Virus record (IMG/VR): IMGVR_UViG_3300031276_000011 | Span: 1-26,149 of that record | Length of the DNA stretch: 26,149 nt | Source: a virus | Strand: one strand, 5' to 3' | Shown: positions 1-8,270 of the stretch, one piece after another | Layout: each line of letters begins with the position of its first letter | Position numbering within the stretch: the stretch's first letter is position 1 | Position numbers and translations under genes: made by a program | The notes under the pieces: generated by a model | The model's database searches: none | What the model was told of the DNA's origin: nothing | Seen by the model: only the letters and a program-made list of their open reading frames with translations

Positions 1-957
1 TCCAGTACTTACCTTAAAAATATCTTTTGCGATAGATATACCTCCCGATAATGAAGTATCTTTAGTTTTTCGTTTAAAAAGATTCCTTAATTCTTCTTTT
101 AATATCCATGTTTTATTATCGTAAACAATTCTCCATTCCATATCACCAGTTACTTTACCAAATTCACCAAATCCACTTATCCCCGCTCCACCATTAGAAA
201 GAGCGTTATTCTGATGGCTCCATTTTACGACTTCTACATTACAAGCATATTTATCTGTCCTATAACCTAATTCATAAATAGACCTATCTTCTAAAGTTCC
301 GTCACTTAATTCATAAGCAATATTTGCATCCGCAAAGTTTAATTGTTTTTGTTTGCCAGTAGGTGTGATTGTGAACCAACATAAACAATTCCATGCTTTA
401 GCACATCTCATAATAAATTCATAATCGGTTTCTTTTTTTTGAACAGGCATAAAATGTGATTTCATTGGAGCTTTATCTGCGATACTAATATTCCAAATAT
501 AACCATTTTCCATTGCTATTTGACTTATTATTTCTGTTTTTGTGGGAATTTTAAAAGTTCTATTTTTTTGTTCACCGGCTAAGTCTGTTTCAATTCCATA
601 TGCTATGACGGTATAATTTAACATATCTTTTGCAGAACCTTCAGGAAGCGATTGTATCCTCCCTTCAAATACTGTTGGCTGGACTAATTTTTCATATCCC
701 ATTGTAATTTTTATTTGAACACCTTCAACAAAAATTTCTTCAACATAATTATTTGATGTTATTTCAATAACTGCTTTTGATGGAGAATCAGAAAGTTCTC
801 CTGCAGATTTTTTATTTTTATGCGCAACAGGTAAGGCTGTTTTATTTATTCTTATAGAAGAAACATACCCAGATAAGATGTCGGTTATGTCTGTATTATT
901 ATCTCCGTGATAAATTTTCCAGTAAACCATACTTGTATTCTGTGTTAAAATAGCCAT
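1..957 (-). CDS. Baseplate hub protein, gpD-like (3' end beyond window)
   Basis: The reading frame is open from an ATG at 957 to the left edge (319 codons, no stop), so the C-terminus lies outside the window. The protein resembles the phage late-control gene D (T4 gp27-like) hub family. The best marker is the segment KKETDYEFIMRCAKAWNCLC near the middle, a typical gpD-type 'ETDYxFhxRhA' helix, after two beta-rich domains. In this family the protein forms the trimeric hub between tail tube and spike. It starts one base after the stop of the 89-aa gene, and its place after the tape measure and the tube-adaptor-like gene matches the usual myovirus order. Assigned by motif and context. Confidence 0.75.
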   Translation of the reverse strand, partial: MAILTQNTSMVYWKIYHGDNNTDITDILSGYVSSIRINKTALPVAHKNKKSAGELSDSPSKAVIEITSNNYVEEIFVEGVQIKITMGYEKLVQPTVFEGRIQSLPEGSAKDMLNYTVIAYGIETDLAGEQKNRTFKIPTKTEIISQIAMENGYIWNISIADKAPMKSHFMPVQKKETDYEFIMRCAKAWNCLCWFTITPTGKQKQLNFADANIAYELSDGTLEDRSIYELGYRTDKYACNVEVVKWSHQNNALSNGGAGISGFGEFGKVTGDMEWRIVYDNKTWILKEELRNLFKRKTKDTSLSGGISIAKDIFKVSTG

Positions 958-958
958 T

Positions 959-1228
959 TTATAATACCGTAAATTCCGTGTCTTCTTGTGAAGGAACTTC
1001 AACTTCTATCCTTGTGAGATCACCTCGTTCTTCTATATATCTTATAAAATTAGTGTCTAACATTCTATACATATATAATTCGGTATCAAAATGTTTAAAT
1101 GCTTGGTGATCAAGTTCTAAATTAAAAAATATAGATTTGAATGTTTTTTTTGCTACAAACATATCTCTATACATTCTTAAATTTATTCCAAACATATTTT
1201 TATCTAATACTACTTCCCAACGTAACAT
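959..1228 (-). CDS. Small tail/baseplate protein, unknown
   Basis: An 89-aa ORF between the baseplate adaptor gene and the gpD-like hub gene, with only 1 nt before the hub start. I recognise no motif. The protein is rich in aromatic and charged residues (FFNLELDHQAFKHF, ELYMYRML) and has no signal peptide or membrane segment. In P2- and Mu-like phages this slot before gene D often holds a small tail protein such as gpX, but no LysM motif is visible here. A structural role is inferred from position only. Confidence 0.6.
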   Translation of the reverse strand: MLRWEVVLDKNMFGINLRMYRDMFVAKKTFKSIFFNLELDHQAFKHFDTELYMYRMLDTNFIRYIEERGDLTRIEVEVPSQEDTEFTVL

Positions 1229-1236
1229 ACCATCTC

Positions 1237-1893
1237 CTAGTATTTAGGGTCAATTTTAAGAAAAGATAAAACGCCTTTTTCTCCATTTGTATACCCAAAT
1301 AATCCGGTATTTTCTCTTCTTCTATTATTATTCTTATATAATATCTCATTTGCAATAGATTTCGCACTTGCAGAAAACATTTGCGCTTTTTTAGCTATTT
1401 GATTCGCTTTATTGAGTGCATGATCTTCTACAAGACTAAGTTTTATATCTACGTGACAACGTTTCGGAACCCCCACAACACCTCTAATATGTCCTGAATG
1501 AAAATGTGTTTCTTCAATTTGAATGTTAAGAACTTCCCAGACTAAAGGGATAAAAGATATTCCAAATTGAAGTAATACCCTTGGAGGTGGATAATTTTCG
1601 TTTCCAAAGAATGAATTAGCTACCCCGAACCCTGGGTCTGGTTCTCTTAATTGTTCAAAGTAAGCTATATCGTCCATAACTCCAGTTGGCCCATTCATAT
1701 CTATACATTGGATGGAAAATTCTATTTCTTTTGAATCAAATCCTGCGAAATATTTCTTTTTAAAAGCACCACCAATATTAGGTGCAACTGCATATGTTAT
1801 TTTTTTATTAGTATTTATTGTCTCAGGATTAAATTGAAAAATAAACGGAGCATTACTGCTTAAATTAACTATTATTCCATGTCCTTTTGCCAT
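1237..1893 (-). CDS. Baseplate / tube-adaptor protein (CIS-tube-like)
   Basis: A 218-aa protein. Near the N-terminus is FIFQFNPETI, matching the 'FxFNPxxI' signature of contractile injection system tube-adaptor proteins and LysM-bearing baseplate proteins. A beta-rich middle follows and a basic C-terminus (NNNRRREN). In such systems this protein joins the tail-tube end to the hub. ATG at 1893 follows an SD (AAGGAG) that overlaps the end of the tape measure gene; the two genes are 1 nt apart. I see no clear LysM repeat, so a reduced adaptor is likely. Confidence 0.6.
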   Translation of the reverse strand: MAKGHGIIVNLSSNAPFIFQFNPETINTNKKITYAVAPNIGGAFKKKYFAGFDSKEIEFSIQCIDMNGPTGVMDDIAYFEQLREPDPGFGVANSFFGNENYPPPRVLLQFGISFIPLVWEVLNIQIEETHFHSGHIRGVVGVPKRCHVDIKLSLVEDHALNKANQIAKKAQMFSASAKSIANEILYKNNNRRRENTGLFGYTNGEKGVLSFLKIDPKY

Positions 1894-1894
1894 A

Positions 1895-3673
1895 TTATCT
1901 ACTCCTTACTGGATCGGGCTGATAATCCGTTATCTGTTCTACTGCTTTTAAATAATGACTATTATTTATGATATTAATTTGCGTCTTTTCTCTTTCTACC
2001 GTTATCCTTCGTTGTCTGATAGATTCATCTGTAGCATCTTTATTTTTGATAAGATTTTTTTCAAATGGAGTCTTGGGTGCATTTATTATTCTTTTTTGGG
2101 CTTCAGTTGCATATCCTTTTATAAACCCTTCATTTAGTTTTCTTTCTTCTTCTTGCCGAGAAGCAACTGCTTTTTGGTGAAAAAATGTCCCTTCACCTTT
2201 AACAAAATCAACTATATTTCCACCAGAAGCGAATACTTTTATAAGTCTTTTAAAAGCATCTATTAAAAATGCAATTCTTTCCCACATAGCAGCCATAGCC
2301 CAATCAAACATTACGTCCGCAAGCATTAATTGCGCTTTAAGGAATGCGATTGCATCTTCAAGTAATCCTGGTTCATTTTCCTTTTTATTGAATTCATCTG
2401 CTGCTTTAGTTACATCATTTATCTTATCATAAATCTTAACAAAGAAATCTAATATTTTACCTATTTTTGAAAATACCCATTCTAAAACAACTGCTATTGC
2501 TCTAATGATAAACCAGATTATTTTAAATGTTGGTGCGATTATTACCCCAACTACCTTAGCAATTTTCCAAATCATCTTAAAAAATGACCCTATTGCTGCA
2601 CCTATATCTGTCAACCCTGGACCAATATAATCAACAAGATTTAATATCCCTTCTCTTACTTCAAAAAGAATATCTCTTACATGAGACCACATAGTGACAA
2701 CACCTGATTCTTCTCCAGCACCACTAAATTTCATAAGAACAATATCCATTGATCCTGCGATAGTACTCCATAAACCAGCAACAGTCTCTGATTGTTTCTT
2801 TGCCATGTCCATGATCTGAGGTATTTTACCTAAACCTTTTATAAATTCTCTAGTAAATGCTGGTGTGCCGACTTTACCTTTTCCTTTCGCTGCTTCAAAA
2901 GCAGGATTTACTAGTCCACGATATTGCCTTAATAATCGGTAGTCTCCTCGCATAACAGCATGAGTTGCACGACCCATTCCTATTTTTTCCCCGCTTAAAT
3001 CAACAAATGAACCCATACCAGCAAGAATCTGAGCAACATTCTGGTCTTTTCCGAGACCATATTTACCCTTTTTATATAAATCGATATGATACTGTGCTGC
3101 GGCTTGAGTAGCGCCTAAAACTTCTCTTGGTTTAAATGGAGTTCTAAGTGAGAAATCCATTGCAAGTTTCATAGTTTCTCTCGCTTTTTTACTACTGCCT
3201 TGTAATACTTCAAGAGAAGTTAAAGAGTTCTCAACCATTGTCCCCATTGAGAACACTTTAGACATAACAGCAATAAACCCAGCTATAGCAATAGTAGCTA
3301 TGCCTAATTTACCAGAAAATTTACTAAGAAATGAAGTACTATTCCTTGCTTCATTACCAACAGCTTTCATATTTTCTTCTAATTTTTTTGATCCACGTAA
3401 ATAACTACTCATTTTTCTGTCCATATCTGTTACGCCAGAATATGCCTTAAGATTTTTACCAAATTGTGTTCTAGTATCAATATTAAAATTATCCATCTTC
3501 CATCTGTTAAGATTAGACGCTCCTTTTAAACTAGATATCCCTTTATACGGCCCAACCTTATTGATTTTGTTTGATAATTTATCAATATCTTTACTCGCTC
3601 TAGCAGTATCGGCAATAAACCGGATAACGAGACTTTTAGCTGAACTATTTCCAAATCCACTTAATAGGTTCAT
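1895..3673 (-). CDS. Tail tape measure protein
   Basis: A 592-aa protein and the longest tail gene except the sheath. A polar, helical N-terminus (about 1-115) is followed by a hydrophobic segment (about 122-140) and then a conserved-looking block with 'TPFKPREVLGATQAAAQY' (about 178-196), common in tape measure proteins. A long hydrophobic stretch covers about 355-410, and a charged helical C-terminus follows. Tape measures set tail length and are released into the host envelope. By the usual ~1.5 angstrom per residue rule, 592 residues suggest a tail near 90 nm. The ATG at 3673 overlaps the stop of the frameshifted chaperone ORF by 4 nt (ATGA), the standard position. Confidence 0.85.
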   Translation of the reverse strand: MNLLSGFGNSSAKSLVIRFIADTARASKDIDKLSNKINKVGPYKGISSLKGASNLNRWKMDNFNIDTRTQFGKNLKAYSGVTDMDRKMSSYLRGSKKLEENMKAVGNEARNSTSFLSKFSGKLGIATIAIAGFIAVMSKVFSMGTMVENSLTSLEVLQGSSKKARETMKLAMDFSLRTPFKPREVLGATQAAAQYHIDLYKKGKYGLGKDQNVAQILAGMGSFVDLSGEKIGMGRATHAVMRGDYRLLRQYRGLVNPAFEAAKGKGKVGTPAFTREFIKGLGKIPQIMDMAKKQSETVAGLWSTIAGSMDIVLMKFSGAGEESGVVTMWSHVRDILFEVREGILNLVDYIGPGLTDIGAAIGSFFKMIWKIAKVVGVIIAPTFKIIWFIIRAIAVVLEWVFSKIGKILDFFVKIYDKINDVTKAADEFNKKENEPGLLEDAIAFLKAQLMLADVMFDWAMAAMWERIAFLIDAFKRLIKVFASGGNIVDFVKGEGTFFHQKAVASRQEEERKLNEGFIKGYATEAQKRIINAPKTPFEKNLIKNKDATDESIRQRRITVEREKTQINIINNSHYLKAVEQITDYQPDPVRSR

Positions 3674-3975
3674 TCAAGATCATCCATTTTAATTTTACCA
3701 TCGTTATTATCCTCAATTGATTCATCAACAAGTTTAACGATACTTGCAACTGACATATATTCAAGAACATCTGGAGACCATTTAAAAAGATTCCTAACCA
3801 TTCTACACCATCCACTATATACTGCACCCAATACAGATAAAGTCATCCAAGCATCTGTATCTCTTACAAATTGATAATTATTACATCTCTTGCTGCCTAT
3901 ACCTGGATAATACCAAAATTCTTTGTCTTCTACTTGTTCGAATTTTGGAACGACTTCTTCTTCAACAAGAGTGAG
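3670..3975 (-). CDS. Tail assembly chaperone, -1 frameshift extension (GT-like)
   Basis: This frame lies -1 relative to the upstream chaperone. Its only available initiator nearby is a TTG at 4020 with no convincing SD, inside the upstream gene. A -1 slip at A AAT TTT or T TTT TTC continues as LTLVEEEVVPKFEQV and adds 101 residues, giving a fusion of about 373 aa (3670..4790). The extension contains ...WMTLSVLGAVYSGW... and an acidic C-terminus (DNNDGKIKMDDLE) and ends in an ATGA overlap with the tape measure gene. It is best read as the T part of a GT-like product that binds the tape measure. Confidence 0.7.
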   Translation of the reverse strand, partial: LTLVEEEVVPKFEQVEDKEFWYYPGIGSKRCNNYQFVRDTDAWMTLSVLGAVYSGWCRMVRNLFKWSPDVLEYMSVASIVKLVDESIEDNNDGKIKMDDLE

Positions 3976-4790
3976 AAAAAATTTGTAAAATCTAAGCTTC
4001 CGCCTATTTCTGTGCCACAATAATTGCAGGATACTTTCCTGTCTGATCCGTTGAAACCAAGTTTAATTCCATCATACGCATCCATCATTGCGTCAATGTT
4101 TGCTTCTGTATTTATATATTTCTTCGTAAAATAACTTTGAGATGTCCGTTTTAAAATATTGAAATCACGTTCAGACATTCCACATACTTCTACTATAGAT
4201 GCATCCCAAGTCGCATATATTTGGTTGGCATCTGATGACATCGATTCTGAATCATGTTGAATTGATAGCATGTCATTAATCGTTAAAGGCCTTACTATCA
4301 ATTTATCATACGTCCCTCCAACAATAGTTTTAGCTCCTTCAACAGTAAATGGTTCTGGGAGAATTATCTCAAAATTTATTTCTTCTGTTTCTTGAAATGT
4401 TTCATCAATAAGTCCTTTCTCTACTAATTCTTGCCAACTTTCATTAACCTCAGTATACTTCTCCATTCCTGGACGACTACATACTGGACAAAAAAAGTAT
4501 TCTGGGAAAATAGGATATTCTCCACCAAACTTTAATTTAATTTGTTCATATCCAATTTTCCATGAATCAACCGCCATTAAATCCTTATAATCTTTAGGTG
4601 TTAAAATATATTCTTCACCAGCTTCAGTGAATAACGATGTGATAGAACCTTTTACTAAATTTAATATCCTTGCTGCTCCAGTTCTATCTCCACCTTCCAT
4701 TAAAGCCAAGGCCCCTCCTGGTAATGGAGAGACCTCTGTATAATTATACCACTTGCCATTCCTTACTAGTCCACTGTATAATTGAATCAT
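3930..4790 (-). CDS. Tail assembly chaperone, zero-frame product (G-like)
   Basis: A 286-aa protein between tail tube and tape measure, the slot of the lambda G/GT, P2 E/E' and T4-baseplate-like chaperones. Two Cys pairs, CPVC (C101, C104) and CNYC (C255, C258), could bind one zinc ion. The segment about 160-245 (VRPLTINDMLSIQ ... DAYDGIKLGF) resembles the T4 gp26/gp51-like family used as tail chaperones in many myoviruses. The C-terminus is lysine-rich (LLLKKKSFQNSNK) and ends just after a run of T residues that can act as a -1 slip site (3984-3975). The family coats the tape measure during tail assembly. Function is inferred from position and architecture. Confidence 0.7.
   Translation of the reverse strand: MIQLYSGLVRNGKWYNYTEVSPLPGGALALMEGGDRTGAARILNLVKGSITSLFTEAGEEYILTPKDYKDLMAVDSWKIGYEQIKLKFGGEYPIFPEYFFCPVCSRPGMEKYTEVNESWQELVEKGLIDETFQETEEINFEIILPEPFTVEGAKTIVGGTYDKLIVRPLTINDMLSIQHDSESMSSDANQIYATWDASIVEVCGMSERDFNILKRTSQSYFTKKYINTEANIDAMMDAYDGIKLGFNGSDRKVSCNYCGTEIGGSLDFTNFFSLLLKKKSFQNSNK
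3975..3984 (-). promoter_or_regulatory. -1 ribosomal frameshift slippery site
   Basis: On the minus strand the sequence AAATTTTTTC is in phase as A AAT TTT TTC (codons 270-272 of the upstream ORF). Two overlapping X XXY YYZ heptamers are present: A AAT TTT and T TTT TTC. The zero frame stops about 15 codons later at 3930. The -1 frame stays open for 101 codons, to 3670. I did not establish a downstream pseudoknot or stem. Confidence 0.7.
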
Positions 4791-4792
4791 TG

Positions 4793-5203
4793 TTATATCA
4801 CCTCATCTACATAATCAGGGATTACATAATAAGTTTTTGTATCAGCTTCTTTATTCTGACGATTAACTGCATTATGTTTACCCATTGCGCAATCTGCGTT
4901 TGAAAGTAGGAAAGTCATCTGCGCTACATGAGCACTATCTCTTCCAACCAAAAATATATTTTTAGTTTCACCACTCAAACACCATCGTTGCATTACATCG
5001 TAATATTTTCTATCTTTCTTAATCAAGATTTTTACCATTAACTCATCAATGTTATAAATCTGATCTCTGATCTTATATTTTCTATCTCCATCGGCAACTT
5101 CAATACGTCCTTCTTCACCTTCTCCAAATTCTCCTAGTTCAAAAGGATGGACAACATCGTCATCTATTTGAAGCTCCCAGTTCCACGATACTGCTCTAGC
5201 CAT
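4793..5203 (-). CDS. Tail tube protein
   Basis: A 136-aa beta-rich protein directly downstream of the sheath gene, the invariant place of the myovirus tube protein. It begins MARAVSWNWELQIDDD, carries an acidic segment (ELGEFGEGEEGRIEV) and ends with YYVIPDYVDEVI. The length is typical for XkdM/Mu gpM-like tubes. The ATG at 5203 is preceded by GGAGGG. Tube hexamers stack inside the sheath and line the DNA channel. The identity rests on synteny, size and beta character rather than a diagnostic motif. Confidence 0.65.
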   Translation of the reverse strand: MARAVSWNWELQIDDDVVHPFELGEFGEGEEGRIEVADGDRKYKIRDQIYNIDELMVKILIKKDRKYYDVMQRWCLSGETKNIFLVGRDSAHVAQMTFLLSNADCAMGKHNAVNRQNKEADTKTYYVIPDYVDEVI

Positions 5204-5213
5204 TTTTCCCTCC

Positions 5214-7013
5214 TTATGACCTTACTGTAGTAACACCAGCACTTGCAAGAGAAAGTATATTCTCTTCGATAGGTGGTGGTGAAACAAATTGTAAGAATGT
5301 TTGTTCTATACCGTTATTAATATCTGCGAGAGTATTAACAGTGAAATCGTTTTTAATTATACAAACATCATTAAAAGTAGTTTTAGTCCCATCTTCTTTA
5401 AATCCAGAAAATAGATGCCCGCTAGTAAATTTACTGTGCATATATGCCCATATAATATTCTTATGTATTTCTTGCGCATTAGCACCAGCTTTATCTTGTT
5501 CAACTGTTTTTAAATAAGTCACAATCGATCTTGCATAAAGTATAAATGCCATAATTTGATTCTGAAATTTATACCCATCATCAGTACTAAATGTCCTTGC
5601 AGAATTATTTGTAATACCAATACCTCTACGATAACGACAAATATTAACGCTGTAATTTCTAATTAATCTTCCACCAACGCCTTCTTTATCATCGTGGACA
5701 AGACCATTACTATCTAATAATTCAGCATTAGTATTTAATATCATTTCTGTTTTATTTCCAGCAGCTACTTTAGACTCACCAAATTTATAATAAGTGTTGA
5801 ACCAACTTGCTGCATCCATACCAACTTTCGGTATATCTATTTTACCATTAGTCGTGGAGGGATCATTAACTCTAACCCACTTATCACCTGGCAACATTCC
5901 AAACCTATAGCTTCCTCTTAATGAACCGCAAAGATCTTCAAGGATTGCTTTCGTTGCTCCATTAGATGCAGCAGCGTAAAACATTCCACGATAATATGTA
6001 GTACAAAATTCTACCATGTTATTATTATGGACTAAACTTGAACTTTCTGGTGCAGTCATAATTGTAAACTCTGTAGAAGCTAAATAAGTTTCAGCTAAAG
6101 TATTCCAATCAGCATCTACTGCAGCAGCGCCATCACTACCACTTACTAATGGCGTCCATGCAGTAAGAGCAGCAGGGATCTGATCTCCTGGATCAGAGGC
6201 ATTAGTATCATCTACAGTTAAAATTACATATTCAGAACCAGATACAACATCATTTACTTCACTCGCCAACCCTATTGTATCAGACTGCGCGAATGGTCCT
6301 TCCCAAACCTCTTTTTTCTCATAATTGCCTTTTTCGTTTTTAACTGCAATTTCAAGTTTCCAATCAATCCTTGTTATATTACAAGCAGCAGCAGTAAAAC
6401 CACCAGCTAGTTCAAGAGCAGAGAAAGTTATTGTTTTAGTCGCGCCGTCAATAGCGGTTATTACTTTTACTTCCTCGTCTGTACTCTCAGTAAACCTAAT
6501 GTAATTGCCTACCTCTAAATTGTCTACGTTGTTAAGAACACAACTAGTATCTGTAACTGCAATATTTGCTGTCATTTTAAAGTTAAAATCTTCAACCTGA
6601 GTTATCTTAGCTGCTATTTTATTTCCAAATGCAGATTTATCGATAAGCCCTTTTCTTCCAGATTTAAGATCAAAAATCTTAATTGGAGCAGCATCAAGAA
6701 TTACGTATGATGCTTGTACTGCAGCATCATCTACATAACTTATAACCTTCATCTCACAATCCAGACTATTATCAAGTTCCTTAAAAAAAGAATCTGCTAT
6801 ATATGAACCATAATAACTGGTATTAAATCCACCACATTTAGGGTAGAAATCATTCATCGAAAAAATCTGGTCATGGACTACAGGATGCCCATCTGCATCT
6901 ACAATTCCACGCTCAGTCTTAGCAAGCAATAAGAATTTATAGATATCAACATCTATAAGTGATGCTCCACCTTTAGCGGGAACTCTATTCGCACTTGAAC
7001 CGTAATTACTCAT
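5214..7013 (-). CDS. Tail sheath protein
   Basis: A 599-aa protein. The C-terminal part has typical sheath features: RRGIGITNNSARTFST about 100 residues before the end, then FQNQIMAFILYARSIVTYL, then a last segment with FLQFVSPPPIEENI. The N-terminus (about 1-60) describes exit from the ring (SLIDVDIYKFLLLAKTERG). An inserted beta domain lies at roughly 145-225 (VTDTSCVLNNVDNLEVGNYI ... ITAIDGATKTITFSALEL), as is common for surface-exposed sheath domains. The family forms the contractile outer tail. An SD GGAGGTG precedes ATG 7013. The start overlaps the end of the 60-aa gene by 8 nt. Confidence 0.85.
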   Translation of the reverse strand: MSNYGSSANRVPAKGGASLIDVDIYKFLLLAKTERGIVDADGHPVVHDQIFSMNDFYPKCGGFNTSYYGSYIADSFFKELDNSLDCEMKVISYVDDAAVQASYVILDAAPIKIFDLKSGRKGLIDKSAFGNKIAAKITQVEDFNFKMTANIAVTDTSCVLNNVDNLEVGNYIRFTESTDEEVKVITAIDGATKTITFSALELAGGFTAAACNITRIDWKLEIAVKNEKGNYEKKEVWEGPFAQSDTIGLASEVNDVVSGSEYVILTVDDTNASDPGDQIPAALTAWTPLVSGSDGAAAVDADWNTLAETYLASTEFTIMTAPESSSLVHNNNMVEFCTTYYRGMFYAAASNGATKAILEDLCGSLRGSYRFGMLPGDKWVRVNDPSTTNGKIDIPKVGMDAASWFNTYYKFGESKVAAGNKTEMILNTNAELLDSNGLVHDDKEGVGGRLIRNYSVNICRYRRGIGITNNSARTFSTDDGYKFQNQIMAFILYARSIVTYLKTVEQDKAGANAQEIHKNIIWAYMHSKFTSGHLFSGFKEDGTKTTFNDVCIIKNDFTVNTLADINNGIEQTFLQFVSPPPIEENILSLASAGVTTVRS

Positions 7014-7188
7014 TATTCTTCACCTCCATATCAATTTCAAAAAATTTATTAACTCGCTCCAGTTCATCTTTTGAAACATTTTCTAAGTCAATGTATACTG
7101 ACTTTTTAGGATAAACGGCTTGCCCTGTTCCATCAATAAACATTATCTGTTGTGTCTGTTTAGTAATATTCGTTATTGTCCTAATCAT
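7006..7188 (-). CDS. Small protein upstream of sheath (Mu gp38/DUF2635-like position)
   Basis: A 60-aa ORF that immediately precedes and overlaps the sheath gene by 8 nt, and abuts the 360-aa gene upstream. It begins MIRTITNITKQTQQIMFIDG and has a hydroxyl/basic middle (YPKKSVYIDLENVS). Mu-like phages have a tiny gene (DUF2635) just before the sheath, and length and layout agree. No motif proves homology, so this is a context call. Confidence 0.6.
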   Translation of the reverse strand: MIRTITNITKQTQQIMFIDGTGQAVYPKKSVYIDLENVSKDELERVNKFFEIDMEVKNNE

Positions 7189-8270
7189 TAAACTACTCCT
7201 TTTGATTCAACCGTTACAGTTATTGTTTCAATTGGAACCCTATTAACCAAAAGATATGGTTGTGGTTCTATTTGATAATAATAAGCCATTCTAGGATTAT
7301 TACCGATAACTTCTTCAGTGAAAATACTTGAATCCATGTAAATATCAACTTGTTCTCCATCTAATAAAAACTGAAATTCTCTTCCATATTTTTTATTAAA
7401 TTCTCTTGCCATTTGCATTAATTTTTTCTTGCTTGAACAATCTATATAAATTAATATACCCAAACTTCCTAAGTATTCTTTTATCTTAGATCTATTTTTA
7501 GTTTGCACTATACACTCATCTTTATCGACATTAATGTCATACACCATAATCCCACATATAGGATCAGGTTCTAAACTTTCATTATCTTCATTCCGCACCG
7601 GACATATACAACGAACTTCAACTCCAGAAGCAAAGCTATTGACTAACTCTTCACTTAACTCTCCATTAATAGAAATTAAATCAACAGTTTCAATTGTACC
7701 ACTTCCATTATCTATTTCTAAAGTTGACGTGTCTGTTATATATGCTTTACTCGTCAATGAAATAGAATCATCTCCTGCAGAAGCAGCAGCAGAAAGAGTC
7801 GTACTAACATCATAATCAAGATTTATATGTGCTTTTAAAGCTTCAATAATATCGATGTCGCAATTATAAGTTACTCTTCTATAACCGATGTAATCAACGA
7901 ATAAAATTAAGTCTTCGACTAGACTAGTAATAATAATAGAACTTACTGTGGTCATTTCAGAACAATCAATGAGGATGTGATTCCACCTCCCCATTCTCAA
8001 CTCTTCTCTTGTAAATGAAAATTCAGTAGAATCAATAGTTACCATGAAGATATCATCTTCAGTAAGTACATCTCCCACATATATATGAAAACTTATTTCT
8101 TCATAAGTAGACAAATCTATTTCATCAAATCCAATAGTTACATACTCATCAATAGCTTCTGTCCATGTTATAGACTTACAAGACCCGTCAATACTGGTAT
8201 CTGTATTGTTAGCGACAACTACCGATATGGCAGAAGGTATCCATGTTTGTGTTGTAAATTCACTAAACAC
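7188..8270 (-). CDS. Composite beta-rich tail/neck protein
   Basis: A 360-aa protein starting with GTG (8270), 6 nt after a GGAG SD and overlapping the gpS-like gene end by 8 nt. Three parts are visible. Residues 1-135 look like a jelly-roll domain of carbohydrate-binding type (MGRWNHILIDCSE, then ILFVDYIGYRRV). Residues about 160-222 form a small phage beta domain (AGDDSISLTSKAYITDTSTL ... ISINGELSEEL ... SGVEVR). Residues 225-360 are alpha/beta and end EPQPYLLVNRVPIETITVTV. It sits where a tail terminator is expected, so the C-terminal part may serve that role. Function is uncertain. Confidence 0.65.
   Translation of the reverse strand: MFSEFTTQTWIPSAISVVVANNTDTSIDGSCKSITWTEAIDEYVTIGFDEIDLSTYEEISFHIYVGDVLTEDDIFMVTIDSTEFSFTREELRMGRWNHILIDCSEMTTVSSIIITSLVEDLILFVDYIGYRRVTYNCDIDIIEALKAHINLDYDVSTTLSAAASAGDDSISLTSKAYITDTSTLEIDNGSGTIETVDLISINGELSEELVNSFASGVEVRCICPVRNEDNESLEPDPICGIMVYDINVDKDECIVQTKNRSKIKEYLGSLGILIYIDCSSKKKLMQMAREFNKKYGREFQFLLDGEQVDIYMDSSIFTEEVIGNNPRMAYYYQIEPQPYLLVNRVPIETITVTVESKGVV

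Noticed and set aside
3670-4020. Independent 116-aa gene starting at 4020
   Set aside because: The start would be TTG inside the upstream ORF without a good SD; the in-phase slippery site explains the frame better.
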